A DNA stretch of 64,000 nucleotides from Acinetobacter lanii (GCF_011578285.1 NZ_CP049916.1:1736001-1800000), one strand, 5' to 3'; positions 25,160-35,413 are shown, counted from the stretch's first letter. Notes: generated from the letters alone by a model not told the origin. A program made the numbers and translations.

Positions 25160-28100
25160 TCAAGCCACTGGTGCTAACGTAAACAACACTTGCCCCGTTT
25201 TCACCGTTTGCCCTTTTTCAATGGTAATAGCTTCAACTTTCATACGCTCAGGTGCAATAATTGGAATCTCAATCTTCATTGCTTCAATCACTGCAAGCGT
25301 TGCACCTTCTTCCACAATATCCCCGGACTGGCATTCAATTTTCCAAATTGAACCCGGCATATGCGACTCAACCGCACAACCGCCATTCGGAATTTCAACA
25401 CCTGCGCCGTCATCCATAGCATCTAAACTTTCAGACACATATTCTGCAAGACCTGCTTCATGCCAGCGACGACGTTCTGCATCAAAGTTGGCTTGTTGTA
25501 CAGACTTAAAGGCTGAAATGGATTCCTCATTTTCAATTAAGAAGTCGTTGTACTCTTTTAAGTTCAATATGCCTTCTTCAATACGAAGTTTTAAGCGACC
25601 TGCTTTAAAGTCCTCACGCATCTGCATCAGTTCAGTTTCAGAGACTTCATAGAATTTAATTTGGTCAAAGAAGCGCAGTAACCACGGTTTACCTTGCTCA
25701 AAGTCGGCATTTTTACGGTAGCGTGACCACATTTGCGTGGTACGACCAACAAACTGATAACCGCCCGGACCTTCCATACCATAGACACACATATAAGCAC
25801 CGCCAATACCCACGGCATTTTCAGGGGTCCAAGTTCGTGCAGGGTTATATTTGGTGGTGACTAAACGCTGACGTGGATCAAGTGGAGTCGCGACAGGCGC
25901 ACCGAGGTACACATCGCCTAAGCCCATGACCAAATAACTTGCATCATAGACCACATCTTTCACAGCTTGTTTGTCTTTTAAACCATTAATTCGACGGATA
26001 AATTCGATATTGTCCGGACACCATGGTGCATCTGGGCGCACAGTTTGCATATAGCGTTCCGTTGCCAATTGGGTTTGTGAATCTTCCCAAGCGAGTGGTA
26101 AATACACGGTACGAGATGGCACTTGCATCTCGGTCACATCAGGGAGTTCCGCTTCAGCGACTTGTAATAAACGCAATAAATTAATTTGATCAAGTTTGAT
26201 TGAATCAAAATGGATTTGCAGTGAACGGATGCCCGGTGTCAGGTCGATAATGCCCTGAATATTTTGCTTTTGAACCCATTGCATCAAAGCGTGAATACGG
26301 AAACGTAAGTTTAGATCAAGTACTAACTCACCATATTCCACCAACATGTAGTTGTTACCCGCAGGACGATACACCACATCAGGCGCACCATTTTCACCTT
26401 TTAAGGTATCGAGAACCGCATTTTTTAATGTCGAAAGTTCAGGATAGAACGACTCATCAAATACGACAGCTTTTGTATCTGACGCTTCTACTTGTGCATG
26501 ATATTTTTCATTGAGTAGTTTAGCTTGGTGATAGCTCACGGGGATAAATTTCACCTTGTCACCGGCTTTAAGCTGACCGAGTTTCCATAGTTCAGAGTTG
26601 ATCACCACTGCAGGACAAACGAAACCACCGAGACTTGGACCATCGGGACCAAGAATAATTGGCATATCACCGGTGAAATCAATCGCCCCAATGGCATAGG
26701 CATTGTCATGAATATTGGATGGATGCAGACCGGCTTCACCACCATCCTCACGTGCCCATTCAGGTTTTGGACCAATCAAACGAATACCGGTACGGCTTGA
26801 GTTAAAGTGAATTTCAAAGGTATTGTCAAAGAAGGTATCAATGTCATTTTTGGTAAAGAAATCAGGCGCACCATGTGGGCCATACATCACCGCAATTTCC
26901 CATTCATGGCTAAATGACGGCACTTGTTCAGGTGCAAGAGCTTTAATTTCATCGCTTGTAAATGCGGTGATTGGCAGCATATCGCCAATCAGTAAGTTAC
27001 GCCCTGCATGACCACCAAACTGACCTAAGGTAAAAGTTGATTGTGAACCTAGATATTCAGGCACATTCAAACCACCTTTGATGCCGATATAGGTACGGCA
27101 ACCTGTGGCGATTTTGCCACATTTTAACACCTGACCTTTACGCACATTGATGGTTTGCCACATCGGTACAGACACACCATCCAATGTTGATGGCATATCA
27201 CCACCAGCAAGCACGATTTGGCTGTCACAATGGAATTTTAACGTTGGACCTTGTAGCGTACATTCAAGCCCTGCGGTGTTATAGGCATTACCCAGCAATT
27301 GGTTTGCAACATTGAGAGATAATGGATCAATCGCACCTGATGGTGGTACCCCGACATCCCAGTAGCCTAAACGACCTGTGACATCTTGCACGGCAGTTTG
27401 AATACCGGCTTGCAGGACTTCAATCTTTTGGGTTTTCCATTCAAAAGTATTTAAGAAACGTGTGGTTTGCGTACCGGCTTTAAAGACTTCACCGTCGATG
27501 ATGTTTTGCAGATATTCAAGATTGGTTTCAATACCGGCTACTGAGGTTTTAGCAAGTGTATCGGTCATCGCTTGAATGGCAGAGGCACGATCATCTGCTG
27601 TGACAATGATTTTCGCAATCATCGGGTCATAGAATGACGATACATTCGAGCCCGTTTCCACCCATGTTTCATTTCGGGCATTAGGATCAAACTCAACATA
27701 TGTCAGTAAGCCAGCACTGGGTTGGAAGTTTTTAATTGGATCTTCAGCATATAAACGTACTTGAATCGAATGACCTTTTGATTCTAATGGTTCAGTTGGC
27801 GCAGTCCAATCACCGCTAGCCAAGGTGACCATCCATTCCACCAAGTCCACACCAAAGACTTGCTCGGTCACGCCATGTTCCACTTGTAGACGAGTATTCA
27901 CTTCCAAGAAATAGAATTCTTGTGTGTCGGTATCCATCACAAATTCAACCGTACCCGCAGAACGGTACTTCACCGACTGCATCAATTGAATTGCGACATT
28001 TTGGATATAGGCACGCTGTTCGTCATTGATATGCGGTGCCGGTGTTTCCTCAATCACTTTTTGGTTACGACGTTGTACCGAGCAATCACGCTCACGGAGT

Positions 28101-28765
28101 GCAATGACATTGCCTTGACCATCGCCAAAAATTTGCACTTCAATATGACGCGCGTTTTGTACAAATTTCTCTAAGTACAACCCTGCATCTTTAAAATTGG
28201 CTTGGGCTAAATAGGATACGGTTGCATACGCATCTTTTAGTTCTGCTTCATTCCACACCAAGCGCATACCGATTCCGCCACCGCCGGCTGTACTTTTCAG
28301 CATTACTGGGTAACCGATACGCATCGCTTCTGTGAGTGCTTCTGCTTCATCCTTCAATAACTGACTACCTGGCAGTAAAGGTACATTGGCTTGAATGGCA
28401 AGTTCACGCGCCGTGTGCTTTAAACCAAAAGCACGCATTTGTGCAGAGTTTGGACCAATAAAAGCAATACCTTGTGACTCACATAAGTCACAGAATTCAG
28501 CATTTTCAGACAAGAATCCATAACCCGGATGAATCGCTTGTGCGCCGGTTTGTTTGGCCACCTCTAAAATTTTATCGATATTTAAATAGCTTTGACTCGC
28601 TGGTGCTTCACCGATATAGACCGCTTCATCCGCTAAAGTCACATGGAGTGAATCACGATCGGCTTCTGAGTACACTGCAACGGATTGGATGCCGAGTTTT
28701 TTCAAGGTACGAATGACACGACACGCAATTGCTCCACGGTTGGCGATTAATACTTTATTAAACAT
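25160..28765 (-). CDS. Biotin-dependent guanidine/urea carboxylase
   Basis: The 1201-residue enzyme combines a biotin carboxylase domain (about 1-450, with [18 protein letters not shown] and [13 protein letters not shown]), a carboxyltransferase of two KipA/KipI-like halves (about 480-1060) and a biotinyl domain with the biotin lysine in IEAMKIEI (Lys1164). It is of the urea carboxylase family. The guanidine-I riboswitch upstream, two DUF1989 partners and a separate allophanate hydrolase mark the guanidine carboxylase branch, which makes carboxyguanidine. The start at 28765 has GAGGA upstream; the longer GTG start at 28786 lies inside the preceding gene. Confidence 0.88.
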   Translation of the reverse strand: MFNKVLIANRGAIACRVIRTLKKLGIQSVAVYSEADRDSLHVTLADEAVYIGEAPASQSYLNIDKILEVAKQTGAQAIHPGYGFLSENAEFCDLCESQGIAFIGPNSAQMRAFGLKHTARELAIQANVPLLPGSQLLKDEAEALTEAMRIGYPVMLKSTAGGGGIGMRLVWNEAELKDAYATVSYLAQANFKDAGLYLEKFVQNARHIEVQIFGDGQGNVIALRERDCSVQRRNQKVIEETPAPHINDEQRAYIQNVAIQLMQSVKYRSAGTVEFVMDTDTQEFYFLEVNTRLQVEHGVTEQVFGVDLVEWMVTLASGDWTAPTEPLESKGHSIQVRLYAEDPIKNFQPSAGLLTYVEFDPNARNETWVETGSNVSSFYDPMIAKIIVTADDRASAIQAMTDTLAKTSVAGIETNLEYLQNIIDGEVFKAGTQTTRFLNTFEWKTQKIEVLQAGIQTAVQDVTGRLGYWDVGVPPSGAIDPLSLNVANQLLGNAYNTAGLECTLQGPTLKFHCDSQIVLAGGDMPSTLDGVSVPMWQTINVRKGQVLKCGKIATGCRTYIGIKGGLNVPEYLGSQSTFTLGQFGGHAGRNLLIGDMLPITAFTSDEIKALAPEQVPSFSHEWEIAVMYGPHGAPDFFTKNDIDTFFDNTFEIHFNSSRTGIRLIGPKPEWAREDGGEAGLHPSNIHDNAYAIGAIDFTGDMPIILGPDGPSLGGFVCPAVVINSELWKLGQLKAGDKVKFIPVSYHQAKLLNEKYHAQVEASDTKAVVFDESFYPELSTLKNAVLDTLKGENGAPDVVYRPAGNNYMLVEYGELVLDLNLRFRIHALMQWVQKQNIQGIIDLTPGIRSLQIHFDSIKLDQINLLRLLQVAEAELPDVTEMQVPSRTVYLPLAWEDSQTQLATERYMQTVRPDAPWCPDNIEFIRRINGLKDKQAVKDVVYDASYLVMGLGDVYLGAPVATPLDPRQRLVTTKYNPARTWTPENAVGIGGAYMCVYGMEGPGGYQFVGRTTQMWSRYRKNADFEQGKPWLLRFFDQIKFYEVSETELMQMREDFKAGRLKLRIEEGILNLKEYNDFLIENEESISAFKSVQQANFDAERRRWHEAGLAEYVSESLDAMDDGAGVEIPNGGCAVESHMPGSIWKIECQSGDIVEEGATLAVIEAMKIEIPIIAPERMKVEAITIEKGQTVKTGQVLFTLAPVA

Positions 28766-28766
28766 G

Positions 28767-29432
28767 TTATGCGTCCTCGCCTTCACGGATGATCAATTGA
28801 ATTTTGGTTGGGTTATAGGCATTACAAGGATTATTCAGTTGTGGGCAATTGGAGATCAACACGATCAAATCCATTTCTGCTTTGATTTCCACATATTTAC
28901 CCGGTGCAGAAATACCATCATCAAACTTTAGATGACCCTCAGAGGTCACAGGCACATTCATAAAGAAGTTAATATTTGGACCGATGTGACGCACATTTAG
29001 ACCATGTTTTTTGGCAATTGGATGCTGAGACAGCGCAATCATGAAATTGTTACGGCAACTGTGCATTGGATATTTGTCATGTGCATAGCGAACAGTGTTA
29101 CTTTCACATGAACATGCACCACCTAAAGTGTCATGGCGACCGCAGTTATCATCATGGATGGTGGCAATTTTATTGCCAAAGTTGGTGTATAAAGCTGTGC
29201 CTTTTTCTAAATAGATTTGTTGATTGATTGCCAATGTATCGGTTGCGCTATAACGCTCTTCAGGGTTTGACGCCGAGATAAAGAGCGTATCCACCGCTTG
29301 GTTGCCTTCTAAATCCACAATACGAAAATATTGCCCTTTTTTGACTTCGCACATCCATGCTTCACCGGCAGGACAAACTTCGTTTAATACTGTTTTTTTA
29401 TGATTTTGTGTTGGGTTTACAAGTGCAGTCAT
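28767..29432 (-). CDS. DUF1989 protein, carboxyguanidine deiminase subunit-type (UAAP2)
   Basis: The 221-residue DUF1989 protein retains the metal-site-like stretch [20 protein letters not shown] and ends before the carboxylase start. In characterised guanidine loci the two DUF1989 proteins form the deiminase CgaAB that turns carboxyguanidine into allophanate and ammonia. It follows the other DUF1989 gene by 12 bases and precedes the carboxylase by one base. The pairing with a riboswitch makes the guanidine role likely; which of CgaA or CgaB it matches was not determined. Confidence 0.85.
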   Translation of the reverse strand: MTALVNPTQNHKKTVLNEVCPAGEAWMCEVKKGQYFRIVDLEGNQAVDTLFISASNPEERYSATDTLAINQQIYLEKGTALYTNFGNKIATIHDDNCGRHDTLGGACSCESNTVRYAHDKYPMHSCRNNFMIALSQHPIAKKHGLNVRHIGPNINFFMNVPVTSEGHLKFDDGISAPGKYVEIKAEMDLIVLISNCPQLNNPCNAYNPTKIQLIIREGEDA

Positions 29433-29444
29433 GATCTTTTTTCC

Positions 29445-30188
29445 TTAAGCAGTTAATGCGTAATAGCGATTGGTGTTTTGAAAAGCACGTTGATTTTGTG
29501 GACAAGAGTCACGACAAATATCTTTTTTGCTTAGGCTATTTGCTTTAAATAAGGAGAGTTCTATATCTGCGGGTAAATAATGTTCGATATGATCCAAAGT
29601 ATGTGGTGCAGCGGATAAAAACACCAAGCAGTCCATTTCAAAGCGGAGTTCGATCACTTGATTCGTATTGTCAGATGCCACATAGCTGAGATTGCCATTG
29701 TCATCCGGTTGAACTTTAGAAAACAGATTTAAAGTACTGCTCAGGTCTGTTGCAGATAAGCCAAACTTGGTCATCTCAAGGAGTAAAGAGTCTTTGCCAT
29801 TGCGGTACATGTCGTTACGTGCATCTTGGAAGGTTTTCGTGCCAAATTTTTTTTCAATTTGTTGTGCAGTACTTGGTGCACAAAACGCATCATTCCAACC
29901 ATGGTCATCTTTGACAATGGAAATCATCGCGCGCCCCAGATCAGATGTAAGAATATGCCCAGTGCTTAAAAATGCCGTATGTTGCCCTTTTAAGCTGTCA
30001 GGCATGTTATAGCGTTCGAGCTTGTCTTCACTGTTCACGCAGTACAGTGCGACATTGGCATTTTGACCTAAAGCTTTAAGTTGAAGAATTGCACCTTTTT
30101 GGATACGTGCTGACCAATGATGACCACCGGGTAAGATTTCTGTCCATAAAACTTGATTATTGTGAAATGTACTTTCAAAAGTGCCCAT
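29445..30188 (-). CDS. DUF1989 protein, carboxyguanidine deiminase subunit-type (UAAP1)
   Basis: The 247-residue DUF1989 paralogue is first in the carboxylase operon. The equivalent of the partner's DDNCGRHD stretch is VKDDHGWNDAFCAPS, so the Cys of the CGRHD motif is replaced and the two paralogues are not equivalent. The start at 30188 (MGTFESTFHNN) has GAGG at good distance; the longer ORF start at 30218 would lie in the riboswitch. It probably forms the heteromeric deiminase with the next gene product. Confidence 0.83.
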   Translation of the reverse strand: MGTFESTFHNNQVLWTEILPGGHHWSARIQKGAILQLKALGQNANVALYCVNSEDKLERYNMPDSLKGQHTAFLSTGHILTSDLGRAMISIVKDDHGWNDAFCAPSTAQQIEKKFGTKTFQDARNDMYRNGKDSLLLEMTKFGLSATDLSSTLNLFSKVQPDDNGNLSYVASDNTNQVIELRFEMDCLVFLSAAPHTLDHIEHYLPADIELSLFKANSLSKKDICRDSCPQNQRAFQNTNRYYALTA

Positions 30189-30215
30189 TTGTTTAACCTC
30201 TATCAGGTGTATTAA

Positions 30216-30332
30216 CAACCTCCCGGGCTTTTATCCCTCCGTGTAGCGAGCGGTTTTTCCTTTCGCCGTGAACTCTCGGTCTCAGGCGTAGTTCAATCTT
30301 TTATATCAGATCGCACTACCGGAACCCTAGAT
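30216..30332 (-). promoter_or_regulatory. Guanidine-I (ykkC) riboswitch
   Basis: The minus-strand leader has the conserved blocks of the ykkC class I RNA in order: CTAGGGTTCCGG, then CCGAGAGTTCACGG, then ACACGGAGGGATAAAAGCCC ending GGGAGGTT. It sits 28 bases before the first DUF1989 start. The class senses free guanidinium and turns gene expression on. This assigns the carboxylase operon to guanidine rather than urea. It is preceded by a sigma-54 promoter, so nitrogen status and guanidine are both read. Confidence 0.93.
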
Positions 30333-30354
30333 CACTTTATGATGAATAGATAAA

Positions 30355-30370
30355 TGCAAATGGCATGCCA
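30355..30370 (-). promoter_or_regulatory. Sigma-54 promoter of the riboswitch/carboxylase operon
   Basis: Minus-strand TGGCATGCCATTTGCA has GG and GC 12 bases apart. The predicted start near 30343 falls about 10 bases before the riboswitch core. Confidence 0.75.
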
Positions 30371-30372
30371 AA

Positions 30373-30400
30373 GTATTACGATTTTATTTTTTTATCATAC
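30373..30400. promoter_or_regulatory. NikR-geometry half-site pair at the riboswitch promoter
   Basis: GTATTA-N16-TCATAC is one base different from the E. coli NikR consensus GTATGA-N16-TCATAC. It starts two bases upstream of the -24 box. Confidence 0.5.
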
Positions 30401-30423
30401 TGAAATCATATTTAACTGGTCAG

Positions 30424-31098
30424 CTAAAGGCTTGCTAGATTCAATGAGGGAGAAAGACGTGTAATATGATCTTCGCCTGATGTCAGTTCCAATATAGAGG
30501 CATTGAGCACATGTAACTCCTGCGGATGATGGGTCACATACAGCATGGGTAAACGCATTTCATGATGAATCAAGCATAAGAAAGACAAAAGTTCCCGCCG
30601 TAAATCAGGATGTAATCCGGACAATGGTTCATCCAACAACAATAATTCTGGTGACGAGAGTAACGCACGTCCGATCGAGACGCGCTGTGCCTCACCACCT
30701 GACAGTTGCTGTGGTTTCCGATCAATCAAGTTTTCAAGTTTCAATACATCCACAACCTGATCAAAACTAAATTTTACTGGGGTTGGATGTTTATTTTTGG
30801 CGGCATAGTTGAGATTTTGTTGAACACTTAAGTGAGGAAACAACAAGGCTTGTTGAAAAATGAGTGCAATACGACGCTGATATGTCGGTATCTTTCGAGC
30901 AGATTGCGCATCAAATAATATGCGATCATGCAGTTGAATACTCCCGTGAATTGGCTGGAGCACACCTGCAAGACACTTGAGTAAAGTACTTTTTCCACTA
31001 CCTGACTCACCCACAATTCCCACGATTGATTGATCAACCCGACATTGTATATGCAAGTTGAGTGCAGACACTTGGTACTGAAAATCGCAATGCAACAT
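30424..31098 (-). CDS. modC: Molybdate ABC transporter ATP-binding protein, short form
   Basis: The 224-residue ATPase has Walker A GESGSGKST, signature LSGGEAQRVS, Walker B LLLLDEPLSGLHPD and the switch histidine in YVTHHPQEL. It ends where the ABC domain ends, so the C-terminal molybdate-binding TOBE domain (about 120 residues in E. coli ModC) is absent. It follows modB by 4 bases and is last in the moa-moe-mod operon. Confidence 0.88.
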   Translation of the reverse strand: MLHCDFQYQVSALNLHIQCRVDQSIVGIVGESGSGKSTLLKCLAGVLQPIHGSIQLHDRILFDAQSARKIPTYQRRIALIFQQALLFPHLSVQQNLNYAAKNKHPTPVKFSFDQVVDVLKLENLIDRKPQQLSGGEAQRVSIGRALLSSPELLLLDEPLSGLHPDLRRELLSFLCLIHHEMRLPMLYVTHHPQELHVLNASILELTSGEDHITRLSPSLNLASL

Positions 31099-31102
31099 CG
31101 TA

Positions 31103-31795
31103 TTAGCTCTTCATTCGTTGTTGATATTGGTACATCATCCAGTAATTTGCCAAAAGTGCAGAAAAAGCCAAAAACAGTGAAACAGCTACCAGTCGCATGG
31201 CCATCGCATCACCATTCGGCTGTTGTAATAAGGTATAAATGGCAATGGGAATGGTACGGGTTTCATCAGGAATATTGCCTACAAAGGTGATGGTTGCACC
31301 AAACTCACCTAAGCTACGGCTAAAGCCCAAAATGCTACCAATCAGTATGCCTGGTAAAGCTAAGGGTAAATAAATACCGATGAAGATTCTCAATGGATTC
31401 GCCCCCAAGGAGCTGGCCACTTGTTCGAGTTGTGGGTTGATGCTTTGAAAGGCCAAACGAATTGGCTGCACCATTAAAGGGAAACCGACGATGACAGAGG
31501 CTAAAACTGCACCTTTCCAGTTAAATGCCAATTCAATCCCCCAGTGCAGTAAATATTGCCCAATCATGCCTTGGTTGCCAAAGACCACTAAAAGTAAATA
31601 ACCCATTACCACAGGAGGTAGCACCATAGGCAAATGTAACAGCGCCTCTACAGCAAACTTGGCTGAAAACTGGTAGCGTGCCAATACCCAAGCCATGGCG
31701 ATCGCCAAGGGCAAACATAATAAAGTCGCACATGTCGCCACTTTAAGTGATAGCCACACGGCACTTAATTCTTCTGGGGTCAACAGGTCAGTCAT
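31103..31795 (-). CDS. modB: Molybdate ABC transporter permease
   Basis: The 230-residue permease has five to six membrane helices and the ModB-type motifs LLHLPMVLPPVVMGYLLL and VASSLGANPLRIFIGIYLP (EAA loop contacting ModC). It forms the inner-membrane channel for molybdate. It lies between modA and modC with very short gaps. Confidence 0.92.
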   Translation of the reverse strand: MTDLLTPEELSAVWLSLKVATCATLLCLPLAIAMAWVLARYQFSAKFAVEALLHLPMVLPPVVMGYLLLVVFGNQGMIGQYLLHWGIELAFNWKGAVLASVIVGFPLMVQPIRLAFQSINPQLEQVASSLGANPLRIFIGIYLPLALPGILIGSILGFSRSLGEFGATITFVGNIPDETRTIPIAIYTLLQQPNGDAMAMRLVAVSLFLAFSALLANYWMMYQYQQRMKS

Positions 31796-31803
31796 ACACT
31801 TAT

Positions 31804-32622
31804 TTAGCCCAAGGATTTGTCAGGCAGTAAAAAACCATAACGTTTGAATATGAGTTTTACTTGCGCATTGGTTTGGAGAAATTGACTAAATTGCTGAGCC
31901 GCTTTATTTTTCTGACCTTGTCGCGTTAAAGCGATTGGATATTCAATGGGATGATGGCTATTCGTTGGAAACGCACCTACGATTTGCATTTTATGACTCA
32001 TCAACGCATCGGTTTTATACACAATGCCTAAACGACATTCCCCTCGTTCAACAAAAGCCAAAGCTGCTCGAGCATCATCGGCTTCGACGATCCGGCCTTT
32101 CAAGCTACTGAGCCATTGCAACTGACTTAAACTTTGTTTGGCATATTTACCCAGTGGTACAGATTCCATTTGCCCCGTACAGAGACGTCCCTGAAGTGAT
32201 TGGGCAAAGTTAAATGCAGCGCTCGGTTGAAATGCAATTGGCTTACCTTTAGTTTGAATCAGGACCAACTGATTCGAAAGTAACAGATGTACATGGTTAG
32301 CTTGAACCTTATTCTTTCCGATCAAATATTGCATCCAGTCTTGATCAGCACTGAGAAAAAGATCGCTTGGTGCCCTTGCCTCAATGTGTTTGGCCAATTG
32401 AGAACTTGCCCCATAGACACCGATAATTTTCGTGTTGGGATATTGTTTTTGATACAGCTTAGAAATGTCATTCAATGCACTGCTTAGACTTGCCGCTGCA
32501 TACACTTTGACAGTCGCTGCATATGTGGAGTTTATACCTAAATATAAAATGATGGGTAAACGTTGCAGCCATTTCATTGCAGTAGCTCGAGACAAGTGAG
32601 AGGTTTGAGCGAATATTTGCAT
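31804..32622 (-). CDS. modA: Molybdate-binding periplasmic protein
   Basis: The protein of up to 272 residues carries VKVYAAASLSSALNDISKLY at the start of the mature part, the ModA signature, with further ligand-site segments FLSADQDWM and YKTDALM. The ATG at 32622 overlaps the moeA stop (TAATG). An internal start at 32577 (MKWLQRLPIILYLG) would give a more ordinary signal peptide ending near STYA, so the true start is uncertain by 15 codons. Confidence 0.88.
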   Translation of the reverse strand: MQIFAQTSHLSRATAMKWLQRLPIILYLGINSTYAATVKVYAAASLSSALNDISKLYQKQYPNTKIIGVYGASSQLAKHIEARAPSDLFLSADQDWMQYLIGKNKVQANHVHLLLSNQLVLIQTKGKPIAFQPSAAFNFAQSLQGRLCTGQMESVPLGKYAKQSLSQLQWLSSLKGRIVEADDARAALAFVERGECRLGIVYKTDALMSHKMQIVGAFPTNSHHPIEYPIALTRQGQKNKAAQQFSQFLQTNAQVKLIFKRYGFLLPDKSLG

Positions 32623-33878
32623 TAAATAAAAATGCCACTAAGTACAGCGCCTTTTTGAATGTTTTGATTGGCTGGAATACGGACTAAGCAATTGGCTTGC
32701 ATGAGGTTGGAAAGCATATGAGATTGTTGTTTGCTTAGGCTATTTAGGTAAAGCTGACCTTGCTCAAACTGCGCGTACATCCTTAAGAAGCGCTCACGTT
32801 GATCTGATTTAAGCTCATGTTGAATGATGCCACTGAACCAAGCACATGGTGATTTTTGTCCCTGAAGTGCTTTCATTAACAGGTTCACATACACTTGTAT
32901 CCCCACATAGACCGCAGCAGGATTGCCCGGTAAGCCCAATAAATAACAAGGGCTATGCTGTTTTCTTGCATATTCAGCAAAAAACATCGGTTTGCCCGGT
33001 TTCTGTTTGACTTTCCAAAAAATCTCTTTAAATCCTATATTCAAAGCAACGGGTCGAACAAAATCATAATCACCGACTGAGACTCCACCCGTGGTGAGTA
33101 TCACGTCATAACGATCTTTTAAGTCGTGGAATAATTGACTGACGGCGTATTCAGTATCTGTAACATGGAAAATATAGACTTGCTGATGCTGTTGCTGAAA
33201 CCAAGCGCGAATGAGTGGACCATTGGCATCAAAAATTTTTCCGCTTTGTAACTCATCCATCGTGTCTGCAATTTCATCCCCCGTAATTACTACTGCCACT
33301 TTGGGTAAAGCATAGACATGAACCGTTTGAACACCTGCCATACTCAAAGATGCAATGGCACCCACACTCAGCTGTTGCCCTGCTTGTCCCAAACATTGCC
33401 CCACAGCAACTTCTTCCCCGACATCTCGAATGTCTGCATGTGGTTGTAGTGCAGCGGTGATTTTAATCATGTTTTGATGCTCGATAGCTTGCACAATTTC
33501 CTGACGGGCTACCGTCGTGGTATGTACAGGAATCTTGGCTCCTGTAAAGAGTCGCACGGCTTGTCCCTGCTGCAAAACCAGCTCACTGCGCTGTCCAGCT
33601 CGAATCTCTCCAATTAGTTCAAAATGTACACCGGCTTCAATCTCACCTTCATGACATAAGGCATAACCATCCACTGCACTTTGGGAAAATAAGGGTAAGT
33701 TTATTTGCGAAGAGATCGGTGTTGCCAAATAACGATTCAATGCCTGATCTAACCCAATGCACTCTGTCGTTAAAGCTTGCGTTCTGTCCAAAATGAGCTG
33801 TAATGCCTCATCTACTGTGATTAAACCGGGCTCGCTTCCACAAGCAGAATGGTTATCTAGAGCTATCGCTTGATTCAT
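32622..33878 (-). CDS. moeA: Molybdopterin molybdenumtransferase
   Basis: The 418-residue MoeA inserts molybdate into adenylylated molybdopterin. The motifs SQINLPLFSQSAVDGYA, VVITGDEIAD, ILTTGGVSVGDYDFV and LLGLPGNPAAV are present in the usual order, followed by the C-terminal domain IV. One-base TAATG overlaps at both ends couple it to moaCB and modA. Confidence 0.93.
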   Translation of the reverse strand: MNQAIALDNHSACGSEPGLITVDEALQLILDRTQALTTECIGLDQALNRYLATPISSQINLPLFSQSAVDGYALCHEGEIEAGVHFELIGEIRAGQRSELVLQQGQAVRLFTGAKIPVHTTTVARQEIVQAIEHQNMIKITAALQPHADIRDVGEEVAVGQCLGQAGQQLSVGAIASLSMAGVQTVHVYALPKVAVVITGDEIADTMDELQSGKIFDANGPLIRAWFQQQHQQVYIFHVTDTEYAVSQLFHDLKDRYDVILTTGGVSVGDYDFVRPVALNIGFKEIFWKVKQKPGKPMFFAEYARKQHSPCYLLGLPGNPAAVYVGIQVYVNLLMKALQGQKSPCAWFSGIIQHELKSDQRERFLRMYAQFEQGQLYLNSLSKQQSHMLSNLMQANCLVRIPANQNIQKGAVLSGIFI

Positions 33879-34801
33879 TATTGATACCCTCCCGCATGTG
33901 GGATATTTTTTTGCACATCAAACAGATGCACCAATGCAGGTAAAATAGCGCTAAGCGACTCAAAAGCGCCTTGTCGACTACCCGGCAGCGTGATCACTAA
34001 ACTATTTTCAATATAACCTGCAACCCCACGACTCAAAGCCGCATATGGCGTACGGCGTTGACCAAAATTACGTGATGCTTCCATGAGTCCCGGAATTTCA
34101 CGTGTCAGTAGCGGTTGAATGGTTTCGACGGTTAAATCTTTCGGTCCCAACCCAGTACCGCCTACAGTGAGAATAAGGGGATATTGTTTTTTTTGATCAT
34201 GGATGAGCGCCAATAACTGCTTAGGATCATCAGGAATGATGTGATAGGCAATATTGCTAAAGTTCGCTTCTTGCAACAGATCCATCACATTCTGCCCTGC
34301 TGTATCTGGTTTTTTACCTGCGGCTACGGTATCCGACAACACAATCACCGAGGCACTTAAACTTTCCTTCAGCACACGGCTAAAGTGCGATTTACCGCCT
34401 TTTTTCTTTTCTAGTTTTACTTGATCTAGACACAGGTCTTCAGGTTCACAATGTGGTTTTAACATGTCATATAGCGTTAAACCTGCTAGACTCACTGCCG
34501 TGAGTGCTTCCATTTCCACTCCAGTCGGCCCAATCGTTTCAACAATGCCACGAATTTCGACCTGTGCCTCTCCTAAGGTGTATTCAACATCCGCACGATA
34601 AATAGGCAGTGGATGACACAGTGGAATCAATTCATCTGTACGCTTAGCCCCTAAAATGCCTGCAATACGGGCGGTTTTTAGTGCATCACCTTTTTCGGTA
34701 TTGCCTGTTCGAAGTAATTCAATGCAATGCGGGGGCGCATGTAAAATTCCTGTTGCAATCGCAGTGCGATAACTCTCTGCTTTCATTCCCACATTTTTCA
34801 T
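33878..34801 (-). CDS. moaCB: MoaC-MoaB/MogA fusion protein
   Basis: The 307-residue bifunctional protein joins cyclic pyranopterin monophosphate synthase (MoaC, about residues 1-145, with GAKRTDELIPLCHPLPI and GPTGVEMEALTAVS) to a MoaB/MogA adenylyltransferase-like domain (about 150-307, with LTVGGTGLGPKDLT and TLPGSRQGAFESL). The N-terminus is short compared with stand-alone MoaC. The ATG has AGGAC eight bases upstream. The fusion supplies two consecutive cofactor steps from one chain. Confidence 0.9.
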   Translation of the reverse strand: MKNVGMKAESYRTAIATGILHAPPHCIELLRTGNTEKGDALKTARIAGILGAKRTDELIPLCHPLPIYRADVEYTLGEAQVEIRGIVETIGPTGVEMEALTAVSLAGLTLYDMLKPHCEPEDLCLDQVKLEKKKGGKSHFSRVLKESLSASVIVLSDTVAAGKKPDTAGQNVMDLLQEANFSNIAYHIIPDDPKQLLALIHDQKKQYPLILTVGGTGLGPKDLTVETIQPLLTREIPGLMEASRNFGQRRTPYAALSRGVAGYIENSLVITLPGSRQGAFESLSAILPALVHLFDVQKNIPHAGGYQ

Positions 34802-34866
34802 TGAATTTGTCCTAGTGAATAAATATTGAATCTAAAAATATCGAACCTAAATATGAATATGTCTTG

Positions 34867-35412
34867 TTATGCGTCTGCCTTGTCACGCTGACACTGCACA
34901 CCATGTTGATGCCGATGCATTTGGTGCGATAAGGTGCCATTTAAAGTCATGGCATCTTTCGTCGGCGTTGGATGATCTTTACGAATACAACACCCCTCGA
35001 CATATTGGCTGCTCCCATCGGCATAAAACTCTTCCTTCCACACCGGAACTTCATGCTTTACCCGTTCCACTGCTTCTTCACAAGCCGCAAAAGCTTCTCG
35101 TCGATGGGCCGCATAAGCCACCGCAATAATTGCTGTTTCACCAATAGTGAGTGCACCTATACGATGAACGACGCGGACATAAGAGACGCCGTATTTCTGC
35201 TGAATGTCCTGCTCAATCTCTCGAATCATTTTTTCAGCCACAGGTGCATAAGCGGTATATTTGAGTGCGGTTACCGCTTTGCCCTCATGATGATTACGTA
35301 CCGTACCGATAAACATACCCATACCCCCACACTCAGGAAAATGTTCAATACCATCAAAAAGTTGTTGATCAAATAACATCGATTGAATCCGAGCAAATTG
35401 TTTGAGTTGCAT
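34867..35412 (-). CDS. moaE: Molybdopterin synthase catalytic subunit
   Basis: The 181-residue MoaE adds the dithiolene sulfurs together with MoaD. FIGTVRNHHEGKAVTALKYTAY and the lysine-bearing VPVWKEEFYADGS are diagnostic. The ATG at 35412 has GGAGGA just upstream; a TTG start at 35427 would overlap moaD more. A His/Gln-rich tail of about 30 residues follows the normal end of the family. Confidence 0.92.
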   Translation of the reverse strand: MQLKQFARIQSMLFDQQLFDGIEHFPECGGMGMFIGTVRNHHEGKAVTALKYTAYAPVAEKMIREIEQDIQQKYGVSYVRVVHRIGALTIGETAIIAVAYAAHRREAFAACEEAVERVKHEVPVWKEEFYADGSSQYVEGCCIRKDHPTPTKDAMTLNGTLSHQMHRHQHGVQCQRDKADA

Positions 35413-35413
35413 C

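Noticed and set aside
25221-25652. 143-codon ORF opposite the carboxylase
   Set aside because: It is a shadow in the antisense frame of a strongly supported gene with no ribosome binding site or recognisable domain.
25160-28765. Urea carboxylase / urea amidolyase route
   Set aside because: The enzyme family fits, but the guanidine-I riboswitch and two DUF1989 genes directly upstream point to guanidine; urea as substrate is kept only as an alternative.
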